This document shows positions 1 through 7,086 of a DNA stretch of 64,000 nt, one piece after another. The notes below the pieces were generated by a model. It had not been told where the DNA came from and made no database searches. It was given only the letters and a program-made list of their open reading frames with translations. Each line of letters begins with the position of its first letter. Positions within the stretch are counted from its first letter, which is position 1. The position numbers and the translations under genes are program-made. This DNA comes from Tepidamorphaceae bacterium (GTDB taxonomy: Bacteria > Pseudomonadota > Alphaproteobacteria > Rhizobiales > Tepidamorphaceae): the NCBI GenBank assembly GCA_028279445.1, contig JANQNT010000027.1, positions 1 through 64,000 on the forward strand, in the 5' to 3' direction.

Positions 1-462
1 GACGATGGGACGCGCCTTGGCGCGCACCGTCTCACCGGTCTCGTAGACGAAGAACTCCATGCGGTCGAGTTCCTGCAGCAGGTCGTTGGGAAACTCGATG
101 TCGGCCTTGTCGATCTCGTCGATCAGCAGCACCGGACGGGTGTCCGCCTCGAAGGCCTCCCACAGCTTGCCGCGCCTGATGTAGTTGGCGATGTCGTGTA
201 CGCGCTCGTCGCCAAGCTGGCTGTCGCGCAGCCGGCTGACCGCGTCATACTCGTACAGGCCCTGCTGCGCCTTGGTGGTCGACTTGATGTGCCACTCGAT
301 CAGCGGCAGCCCCATCGCTTCGGCCACCTCCTTTGCCAGAACCGTCTTGCCGGTGCCGGGCTCGCCCTTGACCAGCAGCGGACGCTCCAGCGTCACCGCA
401 GCGTTGACGGCGACCGTCAGGTCCTGGGTGGCGACGTAGTTGTCGGTACCTTCGAAACGCAT
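1..462 (-). CDS. MoxR-family AAA+ ATPase (5' part; runs off window start)
   Basis: The visible 154 N-terminal residues are read from the ATG at 462 on the minus strand; the 3' end lies outside the window. A Walker A motif GEPGTGKT sits near residue 33 and a Walker B motif LLIDEID near residue 112, the pattern of MoxR/CoxD-type AAA+ ATPases. These proteins usually act as chaperones that mature or activate a partner, commonly a von Willebrand factor A (CoxE-like) protein encoded next door; such a partner would lie to the left and cannot be seen. The gene is divergent from flgE and is probably unrelated to motility. It is a different paralogue from the MoxR gene that starts at 63744. Confidence 0.85.
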   Translation of the reverse strand, partial: MRFEGTDNYVATQDLTVAVNAAVTLERPLLVKGEPGTGKTVLAKEVAEAMGLPLIEWHIKSTTKAQQGLYEYDAVSRLRDSQLGDERVHDIANYIRRGKLWEAFEADTRPVLLIDEIDKADIEFPNDLLQELDRMEFFVYETGETVRAKARPIV

Positions 463-727
463 GGTGGAAAGTCCGGAAAAGGGGGCGCGATCCGCCGGGA
501 AACTAGGGGCGCGGGCAAGCCGAGTAAAGCCCCGCCGGAACCCGGCAAGAGCTGCCGGGCGACGGGCCGCATTTGCCGGCTATGCCCGTGCAATTGGCGA
601 TTGGTTTGCTCGTTTTCCCTTGAAAACAAACGGGTTTGCCGGCTGGCACGCAACTTGATTGATGGTTAGCGGAATCTTGCGTCGCGTCCGCACGCGGCGG
701 CTTGGAAGGCAACCGGAGGATGAGTTC
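463..727. other. Divergent intergenic region between moxR-like gene and flgE
   Basis: A 265-bp gap with no convincing gene. It carries the start of the divergent MoxR gene at one side and the flgE promoter at the other. The only element I can support is the sigma-54-like site at 644-658; a GGAGGA ribosome binding site lies just before the flgE ATG. Confidence 0.6.
644..658 (+). promoter_or_regulatory. Sigma-54-like -24/-12 promoter of flgE
   Basis: TGGCACGCAACTTGA matches the consensus TGGCACG-N4-TTGC except for the last base (GA instead of GC at -12). It ends 69 nt before the flgE ATG, nearly the same distance as the better sigma-54 site before flgF. In Caulobacter the hook operon is sigma-54 dependent. 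The -12 mismatch keeps this tentative. Confidence 0.45.
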
Positions 728-2107
728 ATGGGTATCTATGGGGCAATGGGGATCGCGGTCGGCGGCTTGAGGGCCCAGTCCTACGCGCTGGAGCAGATTT
801 CGAGCAACATCGCAAACTCCCAGACAACCGCATACAAGCGCGTCGACACCAGCTTCGTCGATCTGGTGACGGATTCGCCCTACTGGCGTCAGGCCGGCGG
901 GTCGGTGCAGGTGTTCTCGCGCGGTACCACCGGCGTGCAGGGCGACATCACCAATGCCGCCGTCGGGACCTATATGGCGATCAATGGAGACGGCTTCTTC
1001 GTGGTGGAGGAGCAGTCCGGCCTCGTCGACGGTCAGCCGATCTTCGCCGGCGTCGACCGCTATACCCGCCGTGGCGATTTCGAGCTCGATGCCAACGGCT
1101 ATTTCGTCAATGGATCCGGGTTCTTCCTGAAGGGCCTGTCGATCGATCCGAGCACCGGTAACATCTCCGGCTCGCAGCCCACGCCGATCCAGGTCACCAA
1201 TGACTTCCTGTCGGCCAACGCGACCTCGGAAATCGTTTTGCGTGCCAACCTCGCCGACTATCCGCGCACGGCGAACGCCGATCCGGATTCGGCGAACAGC
1301 GAGCTTCTCGCTGCCGGCAGCTTCACCGCCGATCCGACCACCGCGGCCACGCCGCCAACCCCCATACCCGCTAATGAGGAGACACTGTTTCTCGACGCCT
1401 CGATCGCCGGCGGTGCGGTGACGATCTACGACGCCGGCGGCGCCCCGGTGAACGTCCAGTTCCGCTGGGCCAAGATCGCGTCCACCGAAGCCGGTGGCAC
1501 CGACACCTGGAATCTCTTCTATCTGTCGGATTCCAATGCCACGGGCACCGATCCGATGTGGACCAATGTCGGCCAGTCATACGCCTTCGACGCGGCCGGA
1601 AAGATGTCGCCGAGCGTGCCGGCGACCACCATCAGCGGCATGACGATCGATGGCAACGCGCTTGGCGATATCACGTTGACCCACGGGACCGGCGGCCTGA
1701 CCCAGTTCGCCGACAGCAACGGCACCGCCGAGGTCACCGAATTGCGTCAGGACGGCTACGGTGCCGGCGAGCTCGTCGGTGTGACGATCTCCGAAGGAGG
1801 GCGGGTCGTCGCCAGCTATACCAACGGGCGGACGGTCGATCTCTATCAGGTAAGCACGGCCAACTTCAACGCGCCCAACCGGTTGCAGAAGATCGACGGC
1901 GGCGCGTTCGCATCGACCTCGGAATCCGGCAACCCGATCCTGTCCACCGACGGTCAGGTCATCGGATCGGCGCTGGAAGGCTCCAACGCCGACATTGCCG
2001 ACGAATTCACCAAGCTGATCACCACCCAGCAGGCCTATGCGGCGGGGACGCGCATCGTCTCCACCAGCGATGAGATGCTGCAGGAAGTCCTCAACATGGT
2101 GCGGTGA
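728..2107 (+). CDS. flgE: Flagellar hook protein FlgE
   Basis: The product (459 aa) is the subunit of the external flagellar hook, exported by the flagellar type III system and polymerised onto the rod. The N-terminus carries the rod/hook signature (SSNIANSQTTAYKR, about residues 27-40), and the C-terminus has the matching heptad helix with TTQQAYAAGTRIVSTSDEM. A GDGFFVVEEQ strand and YTRRGDFELDANGYF are typical of hook/basal-body proteins. I chose the ATG at 728, preceded by GGAGGA; an earlier in-frame start at 659 would add 23 residues unlike the family and would overlap the promoter. It is the first gene of an flgE-flgK-flgL run. The hook-length protein FliK and the scaffold FlgD are not in the window. 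Confidence 0.95.
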   Translation: MGIYGAMGIAVGGLRAQSYALEQISSNIANSQTTAYKRVDTSFVDLVTDSPYWRQAGGSVQVFSRGTTGVQGDITNAAVGTYMAINGDGFFVVEEQSGLVDGQPIFAGVDRYTRRGDFELDANGYFVNGSGFFLKGLSIDPSTGNISGSQPTPIQVTNDFLSANATSEIVLRANLADYPRTANADPDSANSELLAAGSFTADPTTAATPPTPIPANEETLFLDASIAGGAVTIYDAGGAPVNVQFRWAKIASTEAGGTDTWNLFYLSDSNATGTDPMWTNVGQSYAFDAAGKMSPSVPATTISGMTIDGNALGDITLTHGTGGLTQFADSNGTAEVTELRQDGYGAGELVGVTISEGGRVVASYTNGRTVDLYQVSTANFNAPNRLQKIDGGAFASTSESGNPILSTDGQVIGSALEGSNADIADEFTKLITTQQAYAAGTRIVSTSDEMLQEVLNMVR

Positions 2108-2179
2108 TGCGTGACTGCCCCGGCGCCGGCGCGGCGGGGCAACTTGCGTTAGGCGGGCTCAAGGAAAGGGCAACCCGGC

Positions 2180-4027
2180 ATGAGTATGGCAGGGGCACTC
2201 GGTGCGGCACTTTCGGGGTTGCGCGTCACCAGCGCCAATCTGGAGCTGGTCGCGCAGAACATCTCCAATGCGGATACGCCGGGCTACTCGCGCCGCCTGA
2301 CCGCGCAGGCCGAGACCGCAAATGTGCCGGGCGTGCGGCTGATCGAGGCCGGCCGCGCGATCGATGCCTTCGTCAGCGCGCAACTGGTCCAGGAAAGCTC
2401 CGGCATGGGCTATGCCGGCGTGATGGCGCAATACGCGCGCCAGCTTGACGGCATCTTCGGCCAGCCAGGCGGCCCCAACGCGCTCGACACGCAGATGAAC
2501 GAGCTGCTGTCGTCGCTCGACCGGCTCGCGACCAGCCCGGAATCGCCCATTGCGCGCGAGGGCGTGGTGCGCAGCGCCCAGATTCTGGCCAATTCGCTGA
2601 ACGGAATGTCGGCCAACGTCCAGGCGCTACGTACCGATACCGAGCGCGCGCTCGATGCCGCCGTGGGGCGGGTCAACGAGATCCTGCAGGGCCTTGAGGA
2701 CATCAACGGCGAGATCACCACAGCCAGCGCCACGGGCGAGGCGCCGGCGGCATTGCTCGACCGGCGCGATGGGTTGCTCGAGGAACTGGCGGGCTACATC
2801 GACATTCGCGTGCAGCAGCGCGGCAACGGTGTGGTCGGCGTGTATACCTCTTCCGGCGCGCTGCTTCTGGATGGCAGCGCGGCCAACCTGAGCTTCGATG
2901 CGCGCGGCACGCTCACGCCGCAGTCGCGCTACAGCACCAATTCCGCCGAGCGTAGCGTCGGAACGATCACCATGGTCGCGGCCAATGGCTATCCGATCGA
3001 TCTGATTGCTGACAACGCACTGCGTTCGGGTGAGTTGAAGGCGCTGATCGACCTGCGCGACGATGTGCTGACCCAGGCGCAGGCGCAGCTCGACGCGGTG
3101 GCGGACTCCATGGCCCGCGCGCTGTCGTCTCGCGGCATCGACGGCACGGCAGCCGCATCGGGCGCGCAGACGGGCTTCGAGATCGATCTTGCCGCGCTGC
3201 AGGACGGCGACTCCGTCACGCTCACCTATCTCGATGCCACCAACACCGAGCAAACGGTCACCATCGTGCGGGTCGACGAGGCCGGCGCGCCGCCGCTCGG
3301 TGACGCCTATACCGCGAACCCCAATGACACGGTGCTGGCAATCGACTTCTCCGGTGGCGTTGCCGCGGCAGCGGCCGACATCGCTACGGCGTTGGGGCCC
3401 TCGCTCACCGTCTCCGGTTCGGGAACCACGCTGACCGTACTGGATGACGGTGCGGCCGGCACCACCGATATCGTCGCTCTGAGCGCGACGGTGACCGAAA
3501 CCTCGTTGCAGTCGGGCGATGTGGCGCTGCCGATGTTCACCGATGCGGCGACCGGATCGATCTACACGGCGCGTCACGGCACGGTGCCGCAGAGCCTGGG
3601 CTTTGCAGGACGCATCGCGGTCAATGACGCACTCGTCGCCGATCCGGGCTTGCTGGTTGCCTATGACGCGGGCATTGCCGCCGGCGACCAGACCCGGCCG
3701 CAGGCCATCCTGGCGCGGCTGCAGGACGAGAGCTGGACCTTCCAGGGACACACCGCGCTCGAGGGCGCGGTCAACTTCACCGGCAGCCTCTCGTCGTTCA
3801 TCAACCGGATGATCGCCTTCCAGGGGCGCGAGGCGGAGACCGCAGAGCGGGCCTTCGAGACGCAGTCGATCGCCTACGACCAGTTGCGCGTGCGCCGCGC
3901 GGAGGCCTCCGGCGTCGATATCGACCAGGAAATGGCCTTCCTGGTCAGTCTGCAGACGGCCTACCAGGCCAATGCGCAGGTCATCGCGACCTATCGTGAA
4001 CTGACGCAACTGCTGATGCGGATCTAG
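2180..4027 (+). CDS. flgK: Flagellar hook-associated protein 1 FlgK
   Basis: The 615-residue product forms the first hook-filament junction ring. The N-terminus has the FlgK/hook motif AQNISNADTPGYSRR near residues 27-41, and the C-terminus has the canonical DIDQEMAFLVSLQTAYQANAQVI helix that pairs with it in the coiled-coil core. Length is in the usual range for alphaproteobacterial FlgK. The gene follows flgE by 72 bp and precedes flgL by 38 bp, so the three are probably cotranscribed. The TAG stop codon is itself the first three bases of a TAGAGCAAGACATGCTC sequence related to the end of a repeat found near flhB (see 4025-4042). Confidence 0.95.
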   Translation: MSMAGALGAALSGLRVTSANLELVAQNISNADTPGYSRRLTAQAETANVPGVRLIEAGRAIDAFVSAQLVQESSGMGYAGVMAQYARQLDGIFGQPGGPNALDTQMNELLSSLDRLATSPESPIAREGVVRSAQILANSLNGMSANVQALRTDTERALDAAVGRVNEILQGLEDINGEITTASATGEAPAALLDRRDGLLEELAGYIDIRVQQRGNGVVGVYTSSGALLLDGSAANLSFDARGTLTPQSRYSTNSAERSVGTITMVAANGYPIDLIADNALRSGELKALIDLRDDVLTQAQAQLDAVADSMARALSSRGIDGTAAASGAQTGFEIDLAALQDGDSVTLTYLDATNTEQTVTIVRVDEAGAPPLGDAYTANPNDTVLAIDFSGGVAAAAADIATALGPSLTVSGSGTTLTVLDDGAAGTTDIVALSATVTETSLQSGDVALPMFTDAATGSIYTARHGTVPQSLGFAGRIAVNDALVADPGLLVAYDAGIAAGDQTRPQAILARLQDESWTFQGHTALEGAVNFTGSLSSFINRMIAFQGREAETAERAFETQSIAYDQLRVRRAEASGVDIDQEMAFLVSLQTAYQANAQVIATYRELTQLLMRI

Positions 4028-4042
4028 AGCAAGACATGCTCA
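4025..4042. repeat. Solo end of TAGAGC-type inverted repeat at flgK stop
   Basis: TAGAGCAAGACATGCTC, read on the other strand as GAGCATGTCTTGCTCTA, closely resembles the terminal repeat TAGAGCATGTCTTGCC of the element at 29534-29844. It begins inside the flgK stop codon and fills half of the 38-bp flgK-flgL gap. It may be a remnant, or a hairpin that affects readthrough. Confidence 0.5.
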
Positions 4043-4065
4043 AGGTTGTGTAGCGGATCGGACCC

Positions 4066-5562
4066 ATGAACAGCTTATCGCCCCTCCTGAACACCATCGG
4101 CTGGACCCGCGGCATCACCGAAACGCGCCAGCAGATGATCGATCTGCAGCGCCAGCTCGGCAGCGGCCAGATTGCAGAAACCCATGGGGAACTTGGCTCC
4201 GGGCGGGCTCTGGCGCTGTCCATGCAGACGCAGATCGCCCGCACGCAAAGCTACCAGCAGACCATCGATGTGCTGCAGGTGCGGCTCGATCTGACGATGC
4301 TGTCGGTCGACCGCTTCGGCGCGTTAATGAGCCAGGCGCGCTCCGACGTGCTGGCGCAGGAGGACATCGAGGCGGGCGCCAACAGGACGCTGGCCAGCGA
4401 CCTGGCCCGCAACCACTTCGACGAGGCCGTCGCGCTTCTCAACGCCGATGTGGGCGGGCGCTTCGCCTTTTCCGGCAGGGCGGTCGATACCCGGCCCACG
4501 GAAGCGGCCAACGTGATCCTGCGCGGTGACGCGACGCGGGCGGGTCTCGACACGCTGATCGCCGAACGCAAGCTGGCGGATGCCGGCGCAGATGGCCGCG
4601 GCCGCCTTTCGCTCAGCAATGGCGGTACCAATCTTACGGTCTCTGAAGACGGCGCGCACGATTTCGGCTTCAAGCTGGTCTCCATCGAGACGTCGATCGC
4701 CGGCGCTAGCCTGACCCAGCCCGGCGGGACCGCGCCGCAATCGGTGGACATCGCGCTCGCCGGTCAGCCAGCCGCAGGCGACACGGTGACGGTGAGCGTC
4801 GACCTGCCCGACGGAAGCCGCGAGCAGATCACCCTGACCGCGAGCGATACCATCGGCGAACCGGGCACGTTCGCCATCGCGGCCAGTGTCACCGATACGG
4901 TCGCCAACCTGGAGGCGGCGCTCGGCGCGGCGCTGGAGAGCCGTGCCGGCGAGAAGCTCGATCCCGCCTCGGCCATCCAGACCGCCCGGGATTTCTTCGC
5001 TGCCGATCTCAACAATCCGCCACAGCGCATCGACGGGCCGCCATTCGAGACGGCCACCGGGACCGTCGCGGCCACGGATGCCGATACGGTGATCTGGTAT
5101 CGCGGCGAGAATGACGGTGGCGATGCGCGCGCCACATCGACGGCGCGCCTCGACGACAATCTGGTTGTCGGCTACGGCACCCGCGCCAATGAGGAACCCT
5201 TTGCCTGGGGCCTGGCGCACATGGCGGTGTTCGCCCTCGAGGAGTTCAACCACGGCGATCCGGCCGACGATGCGCGCTACGCGGCGCTGAAGTCGAAGGT
5301 TGGCGACGGGCTGGCCTATACCGGCGGCGTGCGCTCGGTGGGGAGCATGCAGGCGGAATTCGCCAGCATCCACGCCGCCTATGGCGCGGCCAGGGAACGC
5401 CACACCCTGACGCTCAACCTGGCGCAGCAGTCGCTTGCGGACGTCACCAAGGCCAATAACGAGGAAGTCGCCGTCAAGCTGCTGCAACTGCAAACCCAGT
5501 TGCAGGCGAGCTACGAGGCGACCGCCCTGATCTCGCAGCTTTCGCTGGCGCGGTTCCTGTAG
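4066..5562 (+). CDS. flgL: Flagellar hook-associated protein 3 FlgL
   Basis: A 498-residue flagellin-like protein that forms the second junction ring between hook and filament. The N-terminal helix region (residues 1-130) is of flagellin type, including RTLASDLARNHFDEAVALLNADVGGRFAFSG, which resembles FlgL rather than filament flagellin. The C-terminus ends with a coiled coil (NEEVAVKLLQLQTQLQASYEATALISQLSLARFL) typical of FlgL. The middle part is a variable beta-rich insertion. It is the last gene of the flgE-flgK-flgL run and is followed by a long region of mosaic repeats rather than a simple terminator. Confidence 0.92.
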   Translation: MNSLSPLLNTIGWTRGITETRQQMIDLQRQLGSGQIAETHGELGSGRALALSMQTQIARTQSYQQTIDVLQVRLDLTMLSVDRFGALMSQARSDVLAQEDIEAGANRTLASDLARNHFDEAVALLNADVGGRFAFSGRAVDTRPTEAANVILRGDATRAGLDTLIAERKLADAGADGRGRLSLSNGGTNLTVSEDGAHDFGFKLVSIETSIAGASLTQPGGTAPQSVDIALAGQPAAGDTVTVSVDLPDGSREQITLTASDTIGEPGTFAIAASVTDTVANLEAALGAALESRAGEKLDPASAIQTARDFFAADLNNPPQRIDGPPFETATGTVAATDADTVIWYRGENDGGDARATSTARLDDNLVVGYGTRANEEPFAWGLAHMAVFALEEFNHGDPADDARYAALKSKVGDGLAYTGGVRSVGSMQAEFASIHAAYGAARERHTLTLNLAQQSLADVTKANNEEVAVKLLQLQTQLQASYEATALISQLSLARFL

Positions 5563-5570
5563 GCGGTCGC

Positions 5571-5930
5571 GGTTTTATTCCCCTCACGGCGAGTTCGCTC
5601 GGACAATGTCCGCGCTCACGGCTCTTGTTTGCTCCCCGTTCGCCTTGTCCGAAAACCGGTTCCCACTTTTCGGGCCTCACGGCATCATCCTGCTCGGACT
5701 GAGTTTGAGGCGCGCGGTTCATTTCGTTCACGGCAGTTGCGCTGACGCGCAACGCCTCCGCGAGGGCGCGCTTTCGCGCGGACACGCGGTCGCGTGTCGG
5801 GATCGGTTCTTCGCACCGATGGAGAGTTTGGCACCCAGGCGCACGACCGTGCGCCCGGCCGGTCAGGCCGCCCTCGCGGAGGCGTCGAGCGAAGCGAGAC
5901 TTGCCGTGAGCGGTATCAAACCGCGCGCGC
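5571..5930. repeat. Intergenic mosaic repeat (RIME-like), copy 1
   Basis: A patchwork of palindromic modules fills the gap between the convergent flgL and flaF genes. Near 5640-5715, in inverted orientation, is the module with the core AAAACCGGTTCCCACTTTTC plus GCATCATCCTGCTCGGACTGAG. Near 5718-5790 is the module TTCACGGCAGTTGCGCTGACGCGCAACGCCTCCGCGAGGGCG. Near 5860-5925 a third piece repeats GCCCTCGCGGAGGCG...TTGCCGTGAGCG in the opposite direction. Closely matching modules recur at 20046-20231 and 24003-24225. No gene is seen here. Confidence 0.75.
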
Positions 5931-5972
5931 GCGTTTGGTGCGGTTGCGGCTGAAGGGGTGCCGCCGCCAAAT

Positions 5973-6011
5973 GAAAACGGCCCCGACCGATACCTCGGTC
6001 AGAGCCGTCTT
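5973..6011 (-). terminator. Rho-independent terminator downstream of flaF
   Basis: On the minus strand the sequence reads ACGGCTCTGACCGA-GGTA-TCGGTCGGGGCCGT followed by TTTTCATTT: a GC-rich hairpin with a short T run. It lies about 110 bp beyond the flaF stop codon and is correctly oriented for the flbT-flaF transcript. Confidence 0.6.
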
Positions 6012-6119
6012 GGAGCGCGTCAACTTGTGCCGGCGATGGCGGACAGGATCGTCAGGATAGGGCGGTTTCAATCGCGTCTCCCTTGATCTGGCGAGTGCAT
6101 CGTGGCCGTTTCGTCCCGG

Positions 6120-6524
6120 TCAGGCCGCACCCATTTGCGGTGGATCGGCTGGTTGTGGCGACTGGCTGCGCAGGCCGGCCGCGATTTCGCGGTTGATGGA
6201 GATCAGGCTGGTCAGCTTTTCCGGTGCCGGGTCGCGCTGAACCACGATCGACTGGTTGAAGACGAACAGGCCGAGGTTTGCGATGTTCTGCTTCACGCTG
6301 TCGGGCAGGGGATTGCCGTCCCCGGTCACCGAGGTTGCGAAGACCGTCCACAGGCGGCGGTTGTAGGTCAGCGCGCCGTTCAGGTCGCCGTGGCTGTCCG
6401 GCCAACTGTCCTGGACGGTTTGCAGCATGGCCGCCGCCTTGAGCAGCAGATCGGCCTCCAGATCACGCGGACTGACGGTGATCTTCGCGGTCTGGCTGTA
6501 CGCTTGTGTTGCCTGATGTTGCAT
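6120..6524 (-). CDS. flaF: Flagellar biosynthesis regulator FlaF
   Basis: The 134-residue product matches FlaF, a small cytoplasmic protein of alphaproteobacteria needed for flagellin synthesis and secretion. The motifs AYSQTAKITVSPRDLEADLLLKAAAMLQ and NRRLWTVFATSV, followed by LPDSVKQNIANLGLFVFNQSIV, are the conserved FlaF blocks. Its start lies inside flbT with a 62-bp overlap in a different frame, so translation is probably coupled. In Caulobacter FlaF promotes and FlbT represses flagellin translation, which fits their place next to the flagellin gene. A hairpin terminator lies downstream at 5973-6011. Confidence 0.92.
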   Translation of the reverse strand: MQHQATQAYSQTAKITVSPRDLEADLLLKAAAMLQTVQDSWPDSHGDLNGALTYNRRLWTVFATSVTGDGNPLPDSVKQNIANLGLFVFNQSIVVQRDPAPEKLTSLISINREIAAGLRSQSPQPADPPQMGAA

Positions 6525-6900
6525 GGTTCAGAAGTTCACTTTCGTAGGCGATGAGGGACTTGGCCTCTTTGAGGGCCTTGTAGAAGCTGTCCTCGAGGAT
6601 CAACTGATTGATCCTGTCGATGATTGCAACGGTGCTGGGGGCAGCGCGTACGATCTGGTTGACGAGCTCGAAATAGGTTTCGCGCATGGCGCCGATGTCG
6701 TCTTCCAGGTACATCAACTGGACGGCGAGATAGACGCGCTTGGCGGGCGTATCGGCGGTCTCCGCGGTGAGAATGTCCTTCTCGCGCAGGATCGGGGACT
6801 CGCCTTCGATATAGAGCTTGGTGCGGTGGTCGCCGTTGGTGACGACGGCGTTGCCGATGATGATGCGTTCTGACGGCTTCAGTTCGACCTTCAGGGCCAT
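6463..6900 (-). CDS. flbT: Flagellar biosynthesis repressor FlbT
   Basis: A 145-residue protein with the FlbT family pattern: MALKVELKPSERIIIGNAVV at the start, then LYIEGESPILREKDILT and the helix VYLAVQLMYLEDD. FlbT binds the 5' leader of flagellin mRNA in Caulobacter and lowers its stability until the hook is complete. The gene starts 187 bp beyond the flagellin stop and overlaps flaF by 62 bp. A perfect CtrA box at 6986-7000 lies 86-100 bp upstream of its start, indicating its own promoter rather than readthrough past the flagellin terminator at 7035-7065. Confidence 0.93.
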   Translation of the reverse strand: MALKVELKPSERIIIGNAVVTNGDHRTKLYIEGESPILREKDILTAETADTPAKRVYLAVQLMYLEDDIGAMRETYFELVNQIVRAAPSTVAIIDRINQLILEDSFYKALKEAKSLIAYESELLNHATSGNTSVQPDREDHRQSA

Positions 6901-6985
6901 GCGGGCTTCCTTGGCGCTTTCGTCGGAGTCTCTACCGCCGCGCGTTGGCCCGGCACTTTCACTGCGAATGTTAGGTGCCTTAGGG

Positions 6986-7000
6986 TTAAGGTGCCGTTAA
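6986..7000 (-). promoter_or_regulatory. CtrA box upstream of flbT
   Basis: TTAAGGTGCCGTTAA is an exact TTAA-N7-TTAA CtrA site, followed by C on the plus strand. It sits between the flagellin terminator and the flbT start, 86 bp upstream of flbT. The palindromic half-sites make orientation uncertain. Inference from consensus only. Confidence 0.6.
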
Positions 7001-7034
7001 CTGGCGATCGCTGTCCGGCCGGTTGGCCAAAGAA

Positions 7035-7065
7035 AAAGGCGGGGCCCGAAAGCCCCGCCTTTCTT
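7035..7065 (-). terminator. Flagellin gene terminator
   Basis: On the minus strand AAAGGCGGGGC-TTTCGG-GCCCCGCCTTT is followed by TTCTTT: a strong GC hairpin with a T-rich tail, 22 bp beyond the flagellin stop codon. Confidence 0.85.
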
Positions 7066-7086
7066 CGTCCTGGAGGTGATTGCGGC

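Noticed and set aside
5606..6060. Short frames within the mosaic repeat after flgL
   Set aside because: They consist of palindromic repeat modules read as Arg/Ala-rich peptides; related peptides appear wherever the repeat occurs.
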